This document shows, piece by piece, positions 27,745 to 37,000 of a stretch of DNA of 64,000 nt. Where the stretch lies: contig JBBKWH010000095.1 of NCBI GenBank assembly GCA_037968855.1, positions 1 through 64,000 of the forward strand, in the 5' to 3' direction. The translations under genes were made by a program, and so were the position numbers. The stretch's first letter is position 1. Every line of letters starts with the position of its first letter. Source of the DNA: JBBKWH01 sp037968855. Its GTDB lineage: Bacteria; Pseudomonadota; Gammaproteobacteria; Pseudomonadales; Moraxellaceae. The notes beneath the pieces were generated by a model. The model did not search any database, was not told the DNA's origin, and saw nothing but the letters and a program-made list of their open reading frames with translations.

Positions 27745-28425
27745 TTATGGCATTAAGCGATTGATTTGCCAAGCATCACCGACGTACTGATATTCAAAAC
27801 GATCATGCATCCGATTCGGCCGACCTTGCCAAAACTCAAAATGATCGGGTATCAGCACATAACCGCCCCAAAACTCAGGCTTAGGCACAGTTTGACCATC
27901 AGGATATTGCTCGGCCAGTGCTGCAAAGCGCTGCTCTAAGGTCTCTCGATGATCGATCACGCCACTTTGCGGGGTACTCACCCACGCACCGAGCTGACTG
28001 TCATGCGGACGCTTATGAAAATACGCGGTCGATTCGGCCTCGCTCAAGCGCGCTACTCGCCCACCCACCCGAATTTGTTGCTCTAGCAATGGCCAGTAAA
28101 ACAACAACTCAGCCTGTGGATTGATTGCCAAATCGTGGCCTTTTTGGCTGTCGTAATTGCTATAAAACACCAAACCCGCCGGACTAGAACCGCGCAATAA
28201 TACGGTACGCGCATGCGGTCGGCCTGTTGCATCGGCAGTAGCCAAGGTCATGGCATACGGTTCGGGCAAGTCGGTTGAGAGCGCATGATTGAGCCAGTCG
28301 GTAAACTGGGCAAACGGATCAGCGCTTAAGTGCTCACGCTCTAACGCGCCTTTTTGGTAGCTCAGGCGTAGATCGCTTAAATCACTCATGGCATCTGATG
28401 ATGCGGTGTGGTCTATTGACGTCAT
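27745..28425 (-). CDS. pdxH: Pyridoxine/pyridoxamine 5'-phosphate oxidase
   Basis: PdxH oxidises pyridoxine or pyridoxamine 5'-phosphate to pyridoxal 5'-phosphate with FMN. The 226-residue protein shows LSYQKGALEREHL, RTVLLRGSSPAGLVFYSNYD with the FMN-binding Arg, and SQKGHDL. FWGGYVLIPDHFEFWQG and RMHDRFEY are the C-terminal signature. Its start overlaps the glmM stop by 4 nt, so the two are translationally coupled. Confidence 0.96.
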   Translation of the reverse strand: MTSIDHTASSDAMSDLSDLRLSYQKGALEREHLSADPFAQFTDWLNHALSTDLPEPYAMTLATADATGRPHARTVLLRGSSPAGLVFYSNYDSQKGHDLAINPQAELLFYWPLLEQQIRVGGRVARLSEAESTAYFHKRPHDSQLGAWVSTPQSGVIDHRETLEQRFAALAEQYPDGQTVPKPEFWGGYVLIPDHFEFWQGRPNRMHDRFEYQYVGDAWQINRLMP

Positions 28426-29756
28426 GCAGGCACACTCAACTGCTCACGCACCAAATCAGCCAATTGATGGGCCATTTGCTCGACTTGGCTGCTTGACTCG
28501 CCTTCGACCATCACCCGAATCATCGGCTCGGTGCCGGACTTGCGGATCAACAAACGGCCACGTCCGGCCAGATCACGCTCGGCCTGCGCAAAGGCATCCA
28601 CCAGCACAGTATTGGCAAACGGATCAGACATCTGTGCCAGACGGACGTTGACCAGTTTTTGTGGCAAAACTTGCATGCCTGTAGATAGTTCATGCAGGCT
28701 CTTGCCTTGCTCGACCACGGCGGCCAATACTTGTAGACCGGCAATGATCGCATCGCCGGTGGTGCTTTTATCCAGACACAAAATATGGCCTGATGGCTCA
28801 CCACCCAAAGTCCAGCCTTCGGTTTCCAGATCAGCCATCACATAGCGGTCGCCGACTTTGGCCCGTCGAAAGCCCACTTGATGCGCTTGCAAGGCCAACT
28901 CTAAGCCCATGTTGCTCATCAAGGTGCCAACCACGCCGACGGCTTTTTGGCTGCGCTGAGTGGCCAAAATATACAAAATCGAATCACCATCAATCAAACG
29001 GCCCGTGTGATCGACCATCACAATCCGGTCGCTATCGCCATCTAGGGCAATGCCAACATCCGCGCCGTGCTCGACCACTGCGCGTTGAATTGCCTCAGGA
29101 TGTGTTGAGCCGCAGCCATCATTAATGTTACGGCCATTTGGCGTATTAAAAATAGGAATCACCGTTGCACCAAGCTCTTGCAACACCGCAGGGCCAACGC
29201 TATAACCCGCACCATTGGCGCAGTCGATCACAATGGTCAGACCACGCAGGCTTAAATGATACGGAAAACTGGACTTACAAAATTCGATATAACGCCCTTT
29301 GGCATCATCCACTCGATAGCTTTTGCCCAATTGATCGGGTGCGTCGATAGTCAGCGGCAAATCCAACTGTGCACTAATCGCGTCTTGCACCGAGTCTGGT
29401 AGTTTTTTGCCTTCGCTAGAAAACAGCTTAATGCCGTTATCAAAATACGGATTATGCGAAGCCGAAATCACAATCCCTGCATCAGCATGGAACGCACGAG
29501 TCATATGGGCAATGGCAGGCGTGGGCAGTGGACCAAGCAGGCGAACATCGACACCAGCGGCATTGAGTCCGGCTTGTAAGGCGGCTTCTAGCACATAACC
29601 AGACAAGCGAGTGTCTTTGCCCATCACCACTTGCGTACGGCGACCTTCACGCGCTAATACGCGGCCTGCGGCATAGCCCAAATGCAGGGCAAATTCTGGG
29701 GTAATTGGCGTATCACCAAACTTACCGCGAATACCATCGGTGCCAAAGTAGCTCAT
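28422..29756 (-). CDS. glmM: Phosphoglucosamine mutase
   Basis: GlmM turns glucosamine-6-phosphate into glucosamine-1-phosphate for UDP-GlcNAc, peptidoglycan and lipopolysaccharide. The 444 residues match the family length. The phosphoserine loop is ISASHNP with Ser100, the metal loop is ALDGDSDRIVMVD, the sugar-binding loop is LGGEPSGHIL, and the phosphate-binding loop is RKSGTEPMIRVM. The start MSYFGTDGIRG is typical. It is followed by pdxH in the same operon. Confidence 0.97.
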   Translation of the reverse strand: MSYFGTDGIRGKFGDTPITPEFALHLGYAAGRVLAREGRRTQVVMGKDTRLSGYVLEAALQAGLNAAGVDVRLLGPLPTPAIAHMTRAFHADAGIVISASHNPYFDNGIKLFSSEGKKLPDSVQDAISAQLDLPLTIDAPDQLGKSYRVDDAKGRYIEFCKSSFPYHLSLRGLTIVIDCANGAGYSVGPAVLQELGATVIPIFNTPNGRNINDGCGSTHPEAIQRAVVEHGADVGIALDGDSDRIVMVDHTGRLIDGDSILYILATQRSQKAVGVVGTLMSNMGLELALQAHQVGFRRAKVGDRYVMADLETEGWTLGGEPSGHILCLDKSTTGDAIIAGLQVLAAVVEQGKSLHELSTGMQVLPQKLVNVRLAQMSDPFANTVLVDAFAQAERDLAGRGRLLIRKSGTEPMIRVMVEGESSSQVEQMAHQLADLVREQLSVPA

Positions 29757-29869
29757 GTTGTCTGCCTATTGATTGAGGTCAAAATAATTGTTCGATTGTG
29801 GCAAATAATCGCCACAGAACATAGCGTAAATCGCGAGCCATTGATTGAGTGACATTGATCCTGTTGCAT

Positions 29870-29901
29870 AAAAAAGACCTCACAGATGCGAGGTCTTTTT
29901 T
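29870..29901. terminator. Terminator downstream of ppa
   Basis: AAAAAAGACCTC and GAGGTCTTTTTT form a 12-bp stem with an 8-nt loop, about 48 nt beyond the ppa stop on the minus strand. The T-run is present on both strands. No gene lies in the 29757-29948 gap. Confidence 0.85.
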
Positions 29902-29948
29902 TCATCATCAAACAGGTGCAGTGATCGCACAGGTTGAATCAGCTCGGC

Positions 29949-30476
29949 TTATTTTTGAAACGCGTCAATCGACTTCATGATTTCAGCTTTGGCCACGTCT
30001 GAGCCTTCCCAACCAGTCAGCTTGACCCATTTGCCTTTTTCGAGGTCTTTATAATGGGCAAAGAAGTGCTCGATTTGCTGGATCAGCAATTCTGGCAGGT
30101 CGGTATATTCTTGTACGTGGGTGTACAGCGGTGACAATTTGTCATGCGGTACAGCGATGAGCTTGGCATCAATCCCGCCGTCATCTTCCATGTTTAGCTT
30201 GCCGACCGGACGGCAGCGAATCACCGAACCAGCTTGGACAGGATGTGGCGTCACCACCAACACGTCTAGCGGGTCACCATCTTCTGACAATGTGTTTGGC
30301 ACATAGCCGTAGTTGGCTGGGTAGAACATCGCTGCCCCCATAAAGCGGTCAACGAACAATGCATCGGAGTCCTTGTCGATCTCGTATTTGATCGGATCGG
30401 CATTGGCTGGAATTTCGATGATGACATAGATGTCATTTGGGGCGTCTTTGCCCGGTGGAATGTTGTTGTAGCTCAT
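29949..30476 (-). CDS. ppa: Inorganic pyrophosphatase (family I)
   Basis: Ppa hydrolyses pyrophosphate to phosphate in the cytoplasm and so drives biosynthesis forward. The 175-residue protein has the family I signature DGDPLDVLV with its metal-binding aspartates, plus EIPANADPIKYEIDK and YPANYGYVP. The length is typical of bacterial hexameric enzymes. It is a single-gene unit with its own terminator. Confidence 0.97.
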   Translation of the reverse strand: MSYNNIPPGKDAPNDIYVIIEIPANADPIKYEIDKDSDALFVDRFMGAAMFYPANYGYVPNTLSEDGDPLDVLVVTPHPVQAGSVIRCRPVGKLNMEDDGGIDAKLIAVPHDKLSPLYTHVQEYTDLPELLIQQIEHFFAHYKDLEKGKWVKLTGWEGSDVAKAEIMKSIDAFQK

Positions 30477-30630
30477 AAGACAGGCTCAAAAGAGGTTAGA
30501 CAAAAATCATTGGCGATTATAACGGCTCAAGCGGATTTGGGGGCAGATCTATTATGCATCTGCGAGGCAATAGACCAACCGTTAATCGGCATTTCTATGG
30601 CCTGATGATTCGACCTGATGCGCTAAAGGA

Positions 30631-31029
30631 TTAACTCAGTCGTGCAGCAAACAACAGCAACATGATCGGACAGGCCAACCCAAGCACCCACAAAATCGAC
30701 CGCAAGGTGGCCCAGTTAATCAGATACGCCACGCCATACAACACCCGCAAGATCACATAAAACATCGCCAATTGGTTAATCACCACCTGCGACACCACCA
30801 TATACTCGGCCATCAAGACCGCCGCCAAAAATACTGGCAAGGTCTCATAACTATTGGCTTGTGCGGCATTGGCACGCGCCGCCAAACCGTGGGTCTGCGC
30901 CAAAAATGCACGCGGGTTTTGGTTATCTTTGGGCTTAAATCCAGCCGTAATTTTGGCAATCACGGCAAACAGCAACGGCAACAAACTGGCAGCGATCATG
31001 CTGTAAATCGCAGGACTAATTTGGCTCAT
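30631..31029 (-). CDS. MAPEG-family membrane protein
   Basis: This 132-residue inner-membrane protein has four hydrophobic helices. The pattern ARANAAQANSYETLPVFLAA after helix 1, and the later RVLYGVAYLINW, are characteristic of bacterial MAPEG proteins, whose relatives act in glutathione and eicosanoid metabolism. The start overlaps the cysK stop by 4 nt, so it is coupled to cysteine synthesis. The bacterial function is not established. Confidence 0.85.
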   Translation of the reverse strand: MSQISPAIYSMIAASLLPLLFAVIAKITAGFKPKDNQNPRAFLAQTHGLAARANAAQANSYETLPVFLAAVLMAEYMVVSQVVINQLAMFYVILRVLYGVAYLINWATLRSILWVLGLACPIMLLLFAARLS

Positions 31030-32042
31030 GGTGTGCTTTGTCCTTGTTCATCAAACAACCCATCAAACAACACCGATGACAAATAACGCTCACCCGAATC
31101 AGGCAAAATTACCACAATGGTTTTGCCTTGCATCTCTGGACGACTCGCGACGACCGCTGTCGCTGCCAATGCTGCACCGCAAGAGATACCGCACAAAATG
31201 CCTTCTTGGGTCATGGCTCGCCGCGCCCACGTCATCGCATCGCTGCTATCAATGGCTTGTACTTCATCAACAATCGATAAATCTAAATTACGCGGCAAAA
31301 AATTTGCGCCAATGCCTTGGATCTTATGCGGTGCAGGTTGCAATGGCTGACCGGCCAGTGTTTGCGCGATTAATGGTGACTCTTCGGGTTCGACCGCCAC
31401 GCTATATAGCGCTTGACCACGCGTTTGCTCAAAGTAACGCGAGATACCTGTAATCGTGCCACCAGTGCCAACACCAGCCACCAACACATCAACCTGCCCA
31501 CCCGTTGCATCCCAAATCTCTGGGCCAGTCGTATTTTGGTGAATTTGTGGGTTAGCAGGATTATCAAACTGTTGTGGCAAAAAATACTGCTCAGGTGCAG
31601 CATCTTTGATCCGTTGGGCTTCATCCACTGCGCCCTTCATGCCCAGTGCCGCCTCGGTTAAAATCAGATTTGCACCCAAGGCTTTGAGCACTTTACGCCG
31701 CTCAATACTCATGCTCGCAGGCATAGTCAGGGTAATGTCATAGCCTTTGGCCGCAGCAACAAAGGCCAAAGCAATGCCTGTATTGCCGCTGGTTGGTTCG
31801 ATAATTCGCACACCGGCTTTGAGTACGCCACGCGCCTCGGCGTCGGCAATCAACGATGCACCGACACGGCACTTGACCGAGAATGCGGGATTTCGGCTTT
31901 CAATTTTGGCCAATACCGTCACACCAGCAGGCATGATTCGATTAAGACGAACTAAAGGCGTGTTACCAATCGCTTCTGCATTATTGGCATACACCGCAAT
32001 GCCTTTGTTAGTAGGGACTGCATAGGCAGTATCCGTCGTCAT
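31026..32042 (-). CDS. cysK: Cysteine synthase A (O-acetylserine sulfhydrylase)
   Basis: This pyridoxal-phosphate enzyme joins O-acetylserine and sulfide to give cysteine. The 338-residue protein has the PLP lysine in NPAFSVKCRVG, the substrate loop PTSGNTGIALA, the phosphate-binding glycines GVGTGGTITG, and a C-terminal PDSGERYLSS. The Cys after the lysine, where CysM usually has Asp, fits CysK. The start is the ATG at 32040-32042 with GGAGAG at proper spacing; another ATG lies one codon earlier. A longer frame upstream has no support. Confidence 0.93.
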   Translation of the reverse strand: MTTDTAYAVPTNKGIAVYANNAEAIGNTPLVRLNRIMPAGVTVLAKIESRNPAFSVKCRVGASLIADAEARGVLKAGVRIIEPTSGNTGIALAFVAAAKGYDITLTMPASMSIERRKVLKALGANLILTEAALGMKGAVDEAQRIKDAAPEQYFLPQQFDNPANPQIHQNTTGPEIWDATGGQVDVLVAGVGTGGTITGISRYFEQTRGQALYSVAVEPEESPLIAQTLAGQPLQPAPHKIQGIGANFLPRNLDLSIVDEVQAIDSSDAMTWARRAMTQEGILCGISCGAALAATAVVASRPEMQGKTIVVILPDSGERYLSSVLFDGLFDEQGQSTP

Positions 32043-32248
32043 CATGACTCTCCATTCACAGCACATGAAAAATTGAATCGTTTGATCTTGCACGCAAATG
32101 CGTGGTGCTTCAATGCACAGCCAACGGAACACACAGGATCATCTGCATCTGCGTACTCATGACGCTCTGACAGCATGCCCTGCATCGGGCATAAAAGGTA
32201 ACTGCGATACAAAGCCGCACCCAAACCTATCGCTGACAGGCTGTTTTT

Positions 32249-32264
32249 TGCACCAAAAAAGCGC
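32249..32264 (+). promoter_or_regulatory. Possible NtrC half-site upstream of narK
   Basis: TGCACC is followed by six A and GCGC. The left half fits the NtrC half-site (TGCACC), while the right half is poor. It lies about 100 bp upstream of the predicted sigma-54 promoter, the usual distance for an enhancer. Weak call. Confidence 0.25.
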
Positions 32265-32350
32265 GCTTGCAGCGATCATCTCGGGGCATCCCAAGTACAG
32301 CGTTGTAGCCATGTAACGTTATGCAGCCAAAATGGTCGATAAATACACTA

Positions 32351-32368
32351 TTGGCATCTTTATTGCTT
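32351..32368 (+). promoter_or_regulatory. Sigma-54 (RpoN) promoter ahead of the nitrate transporter gene
   Basis: TTGGCATCTTTATTGCTT contains TGGCAT-N5-TTGCT with the GG (-24) and GC (-12) pairs separated by 10 bp, the exact spacing for RpoN holoenzyme. It lies about 40 bp before the TTG start of the transporter gene. Sigma-54 with NtrC commonly drives nitrate assimilation genes. Confidence 0.72.
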
Positions 32369-32406
32369 CTGTCTGAACTTATGCTCATTTTTGAGGAGGC
32401 CTCATT

Positions 32407-33879
32407 TTGGCCAGCCGCTTACCGTTATTTCAATTCGGGTTACCCCGCGTCCGAGTACTCCACTACACGTGGTTTGCTTTTTTTATCACTTTTTTGATGT
32501 GGTTTGCCCATGCTGCCTTGATGCCGACCATCAAAGTGGATTTTGGTCTGACTGATGCTCAAGTCAAAACGATTTTGGTGCTCAACGTTGCCCTGACCAT
32601 TCCCGCCCGAATCTTGATTGGGGTGTTGGTTGATCGCTACGGCCCACGTAAAGCCTACAGCGTGTTGCTGTTTGTCAGTGGCTTACTGTGTTTCTTGTTT
32701 GCTGCGGCACAGAGTTTTGAGTGGCTGGCCATTAGCCGCTTCTTGCTCGGTTTTGTTGGCGCAGGCTTTGTGGTCGGTATTCGCTTGATCTCTGAGTGGT
32801 TCCCTGCCCGTGAAGTCGGTTCTGCTGAAGGGATCTACGGTGGTTGGGGTAACTTTGGCGCGGCGGTTGCCTCCATGTCGATGCCCTTTTTGGCCTTGGC
32901 CTTTGGTGGCGAAAATGGCTGGCGCTATGCGATTGCCACCACTGGCGTGATCGCGATTGTATATGCGTTTATTTTTTATCGTGGCGTACGTGACACCCCA
33001 GAAGGTGCAACGTACTTTAAACCCAAAAAAGCTGGTGGTTTAGAAGTCACCACCAAGTCAGATTTTTGGTTTTATGCCCTAATGACCTTGCCGCTGTATG
33101 CCACCTTGGCATTGCTGACATGGCGCTTGTCACCAACAGGTCTAAAGCTGCTGTCAGATAGCCAAACCTTAATCGCTTATGCGGTGGTGTTTGCCTTAGC
33201 AGCTTATCAATACGTCAAAATCTGGCAGGTCAACAAGCACCTGTTTGCCAGCAACTATGTGGCTCAGCCGCATTTGGGTGGCTATAAATTTAAGCAAGTG
33301 GCGATCTTAAACATGGCGTATATGGCCTGCTTTGGGTCTGAGCTGGCCGTGGTCTCCATGCTGCCGCAGTACTTTATTACCAACTACAGCATCAGCACCA
33401 CCTTGGCAGGTCTGACCGCAGGTTGCTTTGCGGTGATGAACTTGTTTGCTCGTCCCGGTGGCGGCTTTTTGTCCGATGCAGTCGGTCGTCGTAAAGTATT
33501 GATGGTTGCACTGGCCGGTCAAACCATTGGCTATCTGTTTATGGCACAAATGACCAATCTACCGTTGGTCGGTGCAGTCCTCATCGTGCTGTGTACCTCG
33601 GTCTTTGTACAGGCCGCCTGTGGCGCGGTGTACTCGGTTGTGCCGTTGATTCAACGTCGTATGACTGGTCAGATCGCGGGTATGGCGGGCGCTTACGGTA
33701 ACGTCGGTGGCGTGCTGTTCTTGACCTTATTCTCGCTGATTAGCCCGATTGGTTTCTTCTGGACCTTGGCTGGTTTTGCCGGTATTGCCTTTGCCGCGTC
33801 ACTATTCTTGGATGAGCCAGAAGGCCACATGATCGAAGTCCGCGAAGACGGTAGTATCGAAAAAATCGCTGTTCAATAA
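32407..33879 (+). CDS. Nitrate/nitrite MFS transporter (NarK/NasA type)
   Basis: This 490-residue transporter with 12 predicted membrane helices imports nitrate or exchanges nitrite. Both family signature regions are visible: GGWGNFGAAVASMSMPFLAL (helix 5) and GMAGAYGNVGGVLFL (helix 11). The motif between helices 2 and 3 is LVDRYGPRKAY. The start is a TTG with GAGGAGG 7 nt upstream, and no ATG is available before the first helix. A sigma-54 promoter precedes it and a PP2C-kinase gene follows. In pseudomonads such genes sit beside nirB and nasC; no nitrite or nitrate reductase is in this window. Confidence 0.9.
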   Translation: MASRLPLFQFGLPRVRVLHYTWFAFFITFLMWFAHAALMPTIKVDFGLTDAQVKTILVLNVALTIPARILIGVLVDRYGPRKAYSVLLFVSGLLCFLFAAAQSFEWLAISRFLLGFVGAGFVVGIRLISEWFPAREVGSAEGIYGGWGNFGAAVASMSMPFLALAFGGENGWRYAIATTGVIAIVYAFIFYRGVRDTPEGATYFKPKKAGGLEVTTKSDFWFYALMTLPLYATLALLTWRLSPTGLKLLSDSQTLIAYAVVFALAAYQYVKIWQVNKHLFASNYVAQPHLGGYKFKQVAILNMAYMACFGSELAVVSMLPQYFITNYSISTTLAGLTAGCFAVMNLFARPGGGFLSDAVGRRKVLMVALAGQTIGYLFMAQMTNLPLVGAVLIVLCTSVFVQAACGAVYSVVPLIQRRMTGQIAGMAGAYGNVGGVLFLTLFSLISPIGFFWTLAGFAGIAFAASLFLDEPEGHMIEVREDGSIEKIAVQ

Positions 33880-33914
33880 TCATGCAACATGTCCTGATGG
33901 ACTGATCTAACAAA

Positions 33915-33939
33915 TACGCCCAGTTCGCTGGGCGTTTTT
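33915..33939 (+). terminator. Terminator between the nitrate transporter and PP2C-kinase genes
   Basis: ACGCCCAG-TTCG-CTGGGCGT forms an 8-bp stem with a tetraloop, followed by TTTTT. It lies 35 nt after the transporter stop, so the downstream kinase gene may need readthrough or its own promoter. Confidence 0.85.
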
Positions 33940-33993
33940 GTCTGTGTTATACCCCTACAGTCGTTTTTCTTTTTTTGAGCACTCGAGCCTGCC

Positions 33994-35682
33994 ATGTCTT
34001 TACTTGTCCAAATCGCCCAACGCAGCAGTGCCGGACCCAAAAGCAAGAACGATGATGCAGTGTGTATCCATATGCCGAGCGGTAGTGGACGTGCCAGCCG
34101 TAGCATGATTGCCACCATTGCCGATGGTGTGAGTGTGGCCCGTCATGGCGATGAAGCTGCCGCGATTGCAGCGCATAGCTTTTGCAGTGATTTTTTTGCC
34201 ACTGACCCGCACTGGTCAATCCAAACCGCAGGGTATCGGGTGATTGAGGGCATTCATCGCTGGTTGGCAGGTCAGAGCCAGCATTATTTATACGAGGCCC
34301 ACAATAGTCACCTCACCACCTTTAGCACTGTCATTGTGCAAGGCGAATCGGCTTATGTGTTTCATGTGGGTGATTCACGGGTATGGCGACTGCGCGAAGG
34401 CCAACTTGAACCTCTAACCAGCGACCACGTGATTCGTGGGATGGGGAGCAACCAACTGACCCGCGCCTTGGGCATGGAAGGTCGGATTGATGTGGATTTT
34501 CGCCAAGTTGATGTCAAAGCTGGCGACCGTTTTTTGTTGACCACCGATGGTATTCATGGCTTTGTACCCAACAACAAGTTAGTTGGATTGATTAGTGGCG
34601 ATAATTTAGAAGATTGTTTAGATGCCTTATTTGATATGGCGCAGGCGCGTGACAGTAACGACAACCAAAGTGCGCAACTGATCCAAATTGATCAAATCGA
34701 CCCTGATTTACACGAAACCCAGCCCAATTATCACCTACCACCACTGCCTGATTTATTGACCGAAGGCCAACGGGTAGATGGCTATACCATCGTGCGTGAA
34801 CTGCACGCCAATGCCCGCAGTACCGTGTATCAAGCTATCCGCGAGAGCGATGGCGTACAAGTGGTGCTCAAAGCCCCTTCCCCACAACTGGCTCAAGACC
34901 ACGACGCGCTACAAGCCTTTATGCGTGAAGACTGGATTGGCCAGCGTATTGATCATCCTGATGTGGTGCGTACCTTTAGCCCTGATCCAGACCGCAAGTT
35001 TTTGTACCTGATTCAAGAGTACCTGTCCGGTTGTAACCTACGGGTCTGGCGGCAAAACCATCCCGAAGCACCCGTGCAAACCGTGATTGGTTTGGCCCGT
35101 CCGGTGGTGCGTGCCTTACGCGCCTTGCACCGCCGCGAAACCCTGCACCAAGACATCAAGCCTGACAACCTAATTTTGCTGGACGATGGACGGGTCAAAC
35201 TGATTGATCTGGGCAGCGCACGCGTCGGTAGTATTCACGACGAGCGCGCCCGACCGGGGGCTTATGAGTATGCCGCGCCCGAATATGTTTTGGGCCAACC
35301 GATTGACGGGAGGGCGGATCAATTTGCCTTGGCGGTGAGTTTTTATGAGCTGTTAACCGGTGCATTTCCGTATGGCCCACACTATGTAGACGCCAGTACG
35401 ACCAGCGATTTTAATCAACTTTTTTATACGCCAGCCAGCCAATACAATCCGCATGTACCCGCATGGATGGACGCTGCGCTCATGCGTGCCTCACACCTTG
35501 ATGCCAATCTACGCTATGCTGATTTGGGCGAATTTATGGCTGACCTTGAACGGCCAAATCCAGATCTGTCTCGTCCTAGACAGCCTTTAATTGAGCGGTC
35601 GCCGGTCAGGTTTTGGCAAACGGTCAGTGTATTGTTATTGCTTGGTCATCTGGTTTGGTTGATGATCTGGTTTAGACCATAA
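33994..35682 (+). CDS. Bifunctional PP2C phosphatase / Ser-Thr protein kinase
   Basis: This 562-residue fusion has an N-terminal PP2C phosphatase domain (about 1-240) with ATIADGVSVARHGD, VFHVGDSRVWRL and LLTTDGIHGFV. A Hanks-type kinase domain follows (about 258-530), with a plausible ATP lysine in VVLKAP, catalytic loop LHQDIKPDNLILL, DLG in place of DFG, and an APE-like AAPEYVLG. One C-terminal membrane helix (VLLLLGHLVWLMIWF) anchors it. Homologues are known beside nitrate assimilation genes in pseudomonads, where their exact targets are unclear. Confidence 0.93.
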   Translation: MSLLVQIAQRSSAGPKSKNDDAVCIHMPSGSGRASRSMIATIADGVSVARHGDEAAAIAAHSFCSDFFATDPHWSIQTAGYRVIEGIHRWLAGQSQHYLYEAHNSHLTTFSTVIVQGESAYVFHVGDSRVWRLREGQLEPLTSDHVIRGMGSNQLTRALGMEGRIDVDFRQVDVKAGDRFLLTTDGIHGFVPNNKLVGLISGDNLEDCLDALFDMAQARDSNDNQSAQLIQIDQIDPDLHETQPNYHLPPLPDLLTEGQRVDGYTIVRELHANARSTVYQAIRESDGVQVVLKAPSPQLAQDHDALQAFMREDWIGQRIDHPDVVRTFSPDPDRKFLYLIQEYLSGCNLRVWRQNHPEAPVQTVIGLARPVVRALRALHRRETLHQDIKPDNLILLDDGRVKLIDLGSARVGSIHDERARPGAYEYAAPEYVLGQPIDGRADQFALAVSFYELLTGAFPYGPHYVDASTTSDFNQLFYTPASQYNPHVPAWMDAALMRASHLDANLRYADLGEFMADLERPNPDLSRPRQPLIERSPVRFWQTVSVLLLLGHLVWLMIWFRP

Positions 35683-35748
35683 TGACGCTAGACAAGCGGG
35701 TTTAGGAAGAACAGCCGCCAATAGCCAACTTAGCCTAGAAGAGGCCAC

Positions 35749-36561
35749 ATGAAACTGGATTTGATTGATGCATTTACCACCAGCCTACCTTTTTCGGGGA
35801 ATCCAGCGGCGGTGATTCAAAGCAGTCAGCCTTTGTCTGATGAACTGATGCAACAGATTGCCGCCCAACATAATTTGTCCGAAACGGCATTTATTACGCC
35901 CATCGAAGACATGCCAGAGCATTACTATATTCGCTGGTTTACCCCCACCACCGAAGTCGATCTATGTGGTCATGCCACACTCGCCGCAGCCTATGCGGTG
36001 TTTGTTGATCATCAAGTTCGGCAAGTCACGTTTCATACCAAAAAACATGGATCCTTGCCAGTTGTACTGCGCAATGAAGGTCTGTGCATGGACTTTCCCG
36101 TCCAGCCACAGCGTCGGGTCGAAACCGCCCCACTCACCTTGGTCAATGCCATCCCACAGGGCTTTAGTGAGGTGTTTTTTGGAACCGACTGGCTGGTGGT
36201 CTACGACGACCCCGAACTGGTACTGACCGCCGAGCCTGACTTTAGTAGTCTGGCACGCCTGCCAGGTCGTGGGGTGATTTTGACCGCACCTGGTATTGGC
36301 GAGTATGACTTTATCAGCCGATTTTTTGCACCGCGTGTAGGCATTAACGAAGACCCCGCCACAGGATCAGCCCATTGCGCCCTTGGCCCCTACTGGTGTG
36401 TACGTCTAGAGCGACAACGGGTGACCGGCTGGCAAGCCTCCAAACGTGGCGGCGCATTGACGGTTGATGTCGGCCATGGCCGTGTCAGCCTGATGGGGCG
36501 TTGTCGCTTATATAGCAGTAGCTGGATCCATCAAGACACCTTGGACCATCTGGGGCTATAA
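35749..36561 (+). CDS. PhzF-family isomerase-like protein
   Basis: This 270-residue protein has the PhzF two-lobed fold, related to diaminopimelate epimerase. It shows VDAFT-like DAFTTSLPFSGNPAAV, the catalytic Glu in HNLSETAF, TTEVDLCGHATLAAAYAVF, and EDPATGSAHCALGPYW in the second lobe. Nothing nearby suggests phenazine synthesis, so it is a general PhzF-like enzyme with unknown substrate. It starts about 65 nt after the kinase gene and may be read from the same transcript. Confidence 0.9.
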   Translation: MKLDLIDAFTTSLPFSGNPAAVIQSSQPLSDELMQQIAAQHNLSETAFITPIEDMPEHYYIRWFTPTTEVDLCGHATLAAAYAVFVDHQVRQVTFHTKKHGSLPVVLRNEGLCMDFPVQPQRRVETAPLTLVNAIPQGFSEVFFGTDWLVVYDDPELVLTAEPDFSSLARLPGRGVILTAPGIGEYDFISRFFAPRVGINEDPATGSAHCALGPYWCVRLERQRVTGWQASKRGGALTVDVGHGRVSLMGRCRLYSSSWIHQDTLDHLGL

Positions 36562-36645
36562 GCCGCGCTTAAACACACGGCGCGGACAGACAAGATAGCC
36601 GCGCTGCGTTATGCTTTACATCTGATTGATGTTGAGCGACGACTG

Positions 36646-36858
36646 ATGGTACTGACAGACGCAATGGTCACCAAAATTGGTATGGGAGTTGGCGTACCGA
36701 TTGTACTGATCTTTTTGTTTTTTATTATTTGGGATTTGGCCAGAGAGTCAAAGGCTGGACGCTTTGGCACCATCATGATGTTCTTGGTACTTGGTGGCGG
36801 ATTTATTAGTTATATTATTAAAGAAGTGATTGTGTTCTTTATGGAACGCAATATTTAA
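36646..36858 (+). CDS. Small membrane protein, DUF2788 type
   Basis: This 70-residue protein has two membrane helices (VGVPIVLIFLFFIIWDL and MMFLVLGGGFISYIIKEVIV) joined by ARESKAGRFGT. That linker matches what I recall of the DUF2788 family in Acinetobacter and Pseudomonas. The function is unknown. An ATG at codon 7 is an alternative start. Confidence 0.78.
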   Translation: MVLTDAMVTKIGMGVGVPIVLIFLFFIIWDLARESKAGRFGTIMMFLVLGGGFISYIIKEVIVFFMERNI

Positions 36859-36942
36859 AGCCCGAGATTATCTAAAGAGGTGGCTCGAAGTTGAATATTT
36901 GGCAGTAAACCTCTAGTGCATTTGGTCTCAATACCACCCCAC

Positions 36943-36970
36943 AAAAAAGCAGCCCGAAGGCTGCTTTTTT
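36943..36970. terminator. Bidirectional terminator between DUF2788 gene and fadD
   Basis: AAAAAAGCAGCC and GGCTGCTTTTTT form a 12-bp stem with a 4-nt loop. It serves the convergent DUF2788 gene (plus) and fadD (minus). Confidence 0.9.
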
Positions 36971-37000
36971 TGGCTAGACGTTATCTGTCAGCATGGACGC

